DNA from: Ruminococcaceae bacterium UBA866
GTDB taxonomy: Bacteria; Bacillota; Clostridia; Oscillospirales; Ruminococcaceae
NCBI GenBank assembly: GCA_002295325.1
Contig: DBGA01000026.1
Location: forward strand, 56,808 to 66,854
Direction: 5' to 3'
DNA length: 10,047 bases
A model generated the notes under the pieces. It was not told the DNA's origin. It did not search any database and saw only the letters and a program-made list of their open reading frames with translations. Within the stretch, counting starts at the first letter, position 1, and the number at the start of each line of letters is the position of its first letter. Below are positions 7,018 through 10,047 of the stretch, piece by piece. The position numbers were made by a program, and so were the translations under genes.

Positions 7018-8358
7018 TTATTCTTCTTCCTTATTTAACTCTTCTTCAGTGAGTCTATGTGCTTTCACCCTTACTATTCGTCTATCCTCGACAAGCAGTA
7101 CCGTAAACACTATATTTTCAATTGTTACAGTTGGTGTTTCGTCCTCACTTGGAATTCTCCCAAGTGTATTTGCAATTAAACCACCCAATGTATCAGAATC
7201 TTCATTTTCAACTAAATCTATAGAAAAAAGTCTCTCAACTTCGTCAACTAAAACTCCGCCATCCAGTAAATAGGTGTCCTCATCGATTTTGTTGATTTCC
7301 TCATCTTCTTGATCATATTCATCTTGAATATTGCCGACGATAGATTCTAGCAAATCCTCCATCGTAACAACTCCCGCAGTTCCACCATACTCGTCAACAA
7401 TGACAGCAAAATGAGTCTTTTTCTCTGTAAACTGGCGAAACAGCATACGACATTTTGTGGACTCTGGAACATAGATTGCCCCACGCATAAAGTCCTCAAT
7501 TTTTTTGCCTCTACTATCATTGTCACCAATTAAGCGTAGCAAATCCTTAGCAAATATTATGCCCACAATATCGTCAATATCTTCGTCATAGACTGGAATA
7601 CGAGAAAAACCTTCATCAATCGCAATTTTAATTGCCTCACTTAGGTTATCAGATTTTGAAACAGCGTAAAGGTCGGTTCTATGTGTCATAACGTCGCCGG
7701 CTGTACGGTCGTCAAACTCAAATATATTGTTAATCATCTCACGTTCCGATAGCTCGATTGTTCCGCTTACGTTTCCTGCATCAACAAGCATGCGAATTTC
7801 TTCTTCTGTAATGTCTGCATTACCAGAATTAGGGTCAACCCCGAAAATTCTAACACAAACTCTTGTTATTTTTAAAATTAGCCAAGTAAGTGGTTTAAAT
7901 AAATAGCTCAATGCTTTTAGTGGCATTACTGCACGAAAAGCAAAATCCTCTGGTCTATGTGCGGTCAATTTTTTTGGTAAGGTCATACCCGCCACTATCA
8001 CGATAAAAGTTAGAGCCAAAAATGTAGCAACTGTAGCTGTGTATGAAGCAATTATTTGATTATTAAAAATTCCATCTATGAGTTTTAGTGTGAGACCTTT
8101 AAAACTCAATGTACCAAAACAGCTTGCTGCAATCATACATATCAAAGCACTTGTGCTTGCCCACAACGTGAAATCAAACTGGTGTTCTTTTAACTTCAAC
8201 AGTTTTTTAGCCTTTGCATTTCCGTCCTCACTCAAGCGTCTTAGTTTGCTCTCATTCATAGCAACAACGGCCACCTCGCTTGAGGAAAAAAACATTGCGA
8301 TTAGGGTTAACAGTATAAATAAAACTGCCCCCCACAAATATCGCCCGACGTCGTCCAT
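7018..8358 (-). CDS. CNNM/CBS/CorC-domain membrane protein (hemolysin C / CorB family)
   Basis: A 446-residue membrane protein with the domain order of bacterial CNNM transporters, implicated in magnesium or cobalt efflux. The transmembrane CNNM (DUF21) domain spans about 5-170, with membrane segments near 8-30, 64-85, 104-126 and 145-170. A CBS pair covers about 215-342, with the acidic EYGGTAGVVTMEDLLESIVG stretch at 323-342, and a CorC_HlyC domain covers about 355-437. The helix-1 motif SSSE (25-28) is kept. By hand alignment, the Asn of the second helix appears as M75, and the Glu of the usual GE-x-x-PK motif as M125 (GMTLPK, 124-129), so ion binding may be altered. The ATG at 8358 has GGGG about 8 nt upstream. 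It has its own promoter and probably co-transcribes ymdB. Confidence 0.9.
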   Translation of the reverse strand: MDDVGRYLWGAVLFILLTLIAMFFSSSEVAVVAMNESKLRRLSEDGNAKAKKLLKLKEHQFDFTLWASTSALICMIAASCFGTLSFKGLTLKLIDGIFNNQIIASYTATVATFLALTFIVIVAGMTLPKKLTAHRPEDFAFRAVMPLKALSYLFKPLTWLILKITRVCVRIFGVDPNSGNADITEEEIRMLVDAGNVSGTIELSEREMINNIFEFDDRTAGDVMTHRTDLYAVSKSDNLSEAIKIAIDEGFSRIPVYDEDIDDIVGIIFAKDLLRLIGDNDSRGKKIEDFMRGAIYVPESTKCRMLFRQFTEKKTHFAVIVDEYGGTAGVVTMEDLLESIVGNIQDEYDQEDEEINKIDEDTYLLDGGVLVDEVERLFSIDLVENEDSDTLGGLIANTLGRIPSEDETPTVTIENIVFTVLLVEDRRIVRVKAHRLTEEELNKEEE

Positions 8359-8408
8359 TAGTAAACCCCTTTCATTTGGTGCGTAAAATAGATTGATATA
8401 TAGTAATT

Positions 8409-8437
8409 ACTATACATTTTTTGCTCGCAAATGTCAA
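8409..8437 (-). promoter_or_regulatory. Promoter of the CNNM-type gene and ymdB, with overlapping dyads
   Basis: TTGACA (8437-8432) and TATAGT (8414-8409) are separated by 17 bases. The -10 box is part of a perfect 16-bp palindrome, TATAGTAATTACTATA (8399-8414). The -35 box is part of an 11-base dyad, TGTCATTGACA (8442-8432). The promoter call is strong; a role for the palindromes as repressor sites is inference. Confidence 0.8.
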
Positions 8438-8468
8438 TGACAGGCAGAAAACAACGTTTTTTGCATTG

Positions 8469-8498
8469 AAAAAGAGCAGACATTTAAGTCTGCTCTTT
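8469..8498 (-). terminator. Intrinsic terminator after the two small membrane-protein genes
   Basis: AAAGAGCAGAC (8498-8488) and GTCTGCTCTTT (8481-8471) form a perfect 11-bp stem with a 6-nt loop, followed on the minus strand by further T residues to 8469. It lies just after the stop codon at 8504 and insulates the downstream promoter. Confidence 0.9.
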
Positions 8499-8503
8499 CG
8501 GGT

Positions 8504-8986
8504 TTATTTGAGTTTAGTAAGTTCGTAGTATGCCTTACCAGTTTCCAATGAAAATTGTCCTTTTCTATCAACCCAAACCTGTATTGCACTATTCTTCATT
8601 CCAGACCACACCTCGAGTGTATCATCCTCTTCACCACAAGAAAGTGAAAGCTCTACAATCTCCAAATCAGAAAGAATAAAGAATTCTTTATCACCTCTTA
8701 ATAGTTTACTAAACTTTCGATGATATCCATTCTCTTCTAAATTTAAGCTAACCATAGATTCAATAGCTTTCCTCGCAACTTTTCGATTACCCTCTGAAAT
8801 AAAAGGATTATCCCTTTCAATTGCTACTTTAGTGACAGTAAGTAGTTCAGTGTCATAACGAAAATAACCGTAACCCCACACGATACCGATAATCAAACTG
8901 ATTATACCCATTAGAATGGCAATTTTGATTACTTTTTTAGTTTTAATAATTTTGACTGCTGAGTTCTCCAACATTTGATTGTCCAT
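8504..8986 (-). CDS. Hypothetical single-pass membrane protein, 160 residues
   Basis: I do not recognise this protein. A lysine-rich N-terminus (about 1-20) is followed by one strong hydrophobic segment at about 21-44 (IKIAILMGIISLIIGIVWGY), then about 115 charged, soluble residues. The likely topology is N-inside with the C-terminal part outside the membrane. The outer part contains one Cys (in LSCGEEDD), an acidic run and two Trp in EVWSGMKNSAIQVWVDRKG, and no known catalytic motif. The ATG at 8986 has AGAGAGG about 7 nt upstream. It starts 20 bases after the preceding small membrane-protein gene and is followed by a terminator, so the pair forms a two-gene unit. The similar build of both products suggests that they work together, but nothing shows how. 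Confidence 0.75.
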   Translation of the reverse strand: MDNQMLENSAVKIIKTKKVIKIAILMGIISLIIGIVWGYGYFRYDTELLTVTKVAIERDNPFISEGNRKVARKAIESMVSLNLEENGYHRKFSKLLRGDKEFFILSDLEIVELSLSCGEEDDTLEVWSGMKNSAIQVWVDRKGQFSLETGKAYYELTKLK

Positions 8987-9006
8987 ATTATTTCCTCTCT
9001 AACAAA

Positions 9007-9408
9007 CTATGTCAGTATTTCGCCGTTTACCTTTGTCCATATCAGCCTTCTTTTATCATTCCACGCACTTGAAAGATAGATTTTCGATAAATCCTTATAT
9101 TTGTAGAAAACAGGACAAAAATCGGGAGAATTTCGCCCCTCAAGCCAAGGCATATCAAATCCTCCGCTATATTTTATGCAAAGAACACCGTCTAAATATT
9201 TAGTGGTATAGCTGCGATAGTTGTACAATCCCCCGTAGTTAAAGCCCGAGATTATAACATATTGCTCCCCAACGGTGACCTTTTGTATCCTTAATCCTAT
9301 AGGGTCAGCTATCACTTTATAAGTAAAAAAATGCAAAATAAATACTACCGTCACAATGATGCACAAGATTAGTCTTACCATCAATGACAATTTTTTTAAA
9401 TTTCTCAT
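9007..9408 (-). CDS. Hypothetical membrane-anchored protein, 133 residues
   Basis: I do not recognise this protein. A basic N-terminus (MRNLKKL) and one hydrophobic stretch at about 8-30 form a signal anchor or uncleaved signal peptide; no lipobox is seen. The outer part is rich in Tyr, Trp and Gly (NYGGLYNYRSY, GGFDMPW), suggesting a beta-rich fold. The ATG at 9408-9406 is chosen because AAGGGG lies 7 nt upstream; the frame is open to a TTG nine codons earlier, but that start would precede this site. It is first of a two-gene unit with the 160-residue protein downstream and has its own promoter at 9537-9565. Confidence 0.72.
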   Translation of the reverse strand: MRNLKKLSLMVRLILCIIVTVVFILHFFTYKVIADPIGLRIQKVTVGEQYVIISGFNYGGLYNYRSYTTKYLDGVLCIKYSGGFDMPWLEGRNSPDFCPVFYKYKDLSKIYLSSAWNDKRRLIWTKVNGEILT

Positions 9409-9536
9409 CCTAATTCCCCTTATTTTTATACTCAAATTGTCTTGTTATTAAAAATAATATAAAAATTAAAAATACATATTATTTTACCAAACGTTTCTAA
9501 TATATTTGTGTAAAAATAGAAATATTTTCCTATTTA

Positions 9537-9565
9537 ATTATGCATTAACAGCAAAATTTTGTCAA
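9537..9565 (-). promoter_or_regulatory. Promoter of the two small membrane-protein genes
   Basis: TTGACA (9565-9560) and CATAAT (9542-9537) are separated by 17 bases. Transcription would start near 9530, leaving an AT-rich leader of about 120 nt before the gene at 9408. No terminator or clear fold is visible in that leader. Confidence 0.75.
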
Positions 9566-9811
9566 TCATATGTTATGAAAGTTTGTAATTGATAGTGAAT
9601 TTTACATTATTTTATTAATTTTATATAATATATTTTGTTAAATAAAAATCTTAATTTGGTTATATAATAGTGTAATATATTGGCTACACTAAAAAATTAT
9701 TCATAATTTAATCTGTATTACTTTTTTCTGTGAAAAAACGCTTTATTGTTTAAAAATGTAATATGTCACAAAAAGTTCATTATAGCGCCTTTGTTTTAAC
9801 TCATTTCTCTA

Positions 9812-9840
9812 TTTACATTATAAAGGAAAAGTGTTAAAAT
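9812..9840 (+). promoter_or_regulatory. Probable promoter of nifJ
   Basis: TTTACA (9812-9817) and TAAAAT (9835-9840) are 17 bases apart. The start would be near 9847, giving a leader of about 70 nt before the nifJ start. It is the best plus-strand candidate in the spacer. Confidence 0.6.
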
Positions 9841-9888
9841 AAATACAAGTGTGTAAATGTGTGTCGGTTTCGCTGATAGCACGTTTAA

Positions 9889-10047
<159 letters not shown>

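Noticed and set aside
7255..7529. Other-frame open stretches inside the CNNM-type gene (such as 7347-7529 minus and 7007-7273 plus).
   Set aside because: They are shadows of a gene with clear CBS and CorC domains.
9635..9690. Possible Rex-type operator or a TATAAT-based promoter upstream of nifJ.
   Set aside because: The TTGTTAA half-site lacks a symmetric partner, and the TATAAT at 9663-9668 has no -35 box at a normal distance.

Overview
The window reads as chromosomal DNA of a low-GC Gram-positive anaerobe of the Clostridia type. The grounds are AT-rich spacers, strong AGGAGG-like ribosome binding sites, several TTG/GTG starts, consensus sigma-A type promoters, the YloU/FakA and YmdB families, and the start of a pyruvate:ferredoxin oxidoreductase. 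No tRNA, rRNA, CRISPR array, insertion sequence or phage gene was seen. All genes but the last run on the minus strand, so the layout below is given from the right edge leftwards.

At the far right, nifJ starts on the plus strand (9919 to the edge). It diverges from a minus-strand unit of two small single-pass membrane proteins of unknown function (9007-9408 and 8504-8986), which has its own promoter (9537-9565) and a clear terminator (8471-8498). Next comes a promoter overlapped by two palindromes (8399-8442), then a CNNM/CBS/CorC-type membrane protein (7018-8358) and a YmdB-family phosphodiesterase (6173-6940). The ymdB start is unusual: a small hairpin separates its ribosome binding site from the start codon. 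A further promoter (6128-6155) precedes yloU (5677-6030) and fakA (3885-5537), and a strong terminator (3835-3876) closes that block.

The left third is a polyamine operon in the order speD, speA, speE, speB. It encodes a route from arginine to agmatine to putrescine, plus decarboxylated S-adenosylmethionine, to spermidine. Its genes are packed tightly or overlap, and three of the four start with TTG. speB is cut by the left edge; its true frame starts at 263.

The most interesting region is 3360-3757. A perfect TTGACA-17-TATAAT promoter drives a leader of about 375 nt before speD. The first 240 nt of the leader fold by eye into a closed multi-branched structure with at least six internal hairpins. 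The leader ends in an intrinsic terminator hairpin just upstream of the speD ribosome binding site. This is the architecture of a transcription-attenuating riboswitch or similar cis-regulatory RNA controlling spermidine synthesis. I could not match it to any class whose conserved core I know.
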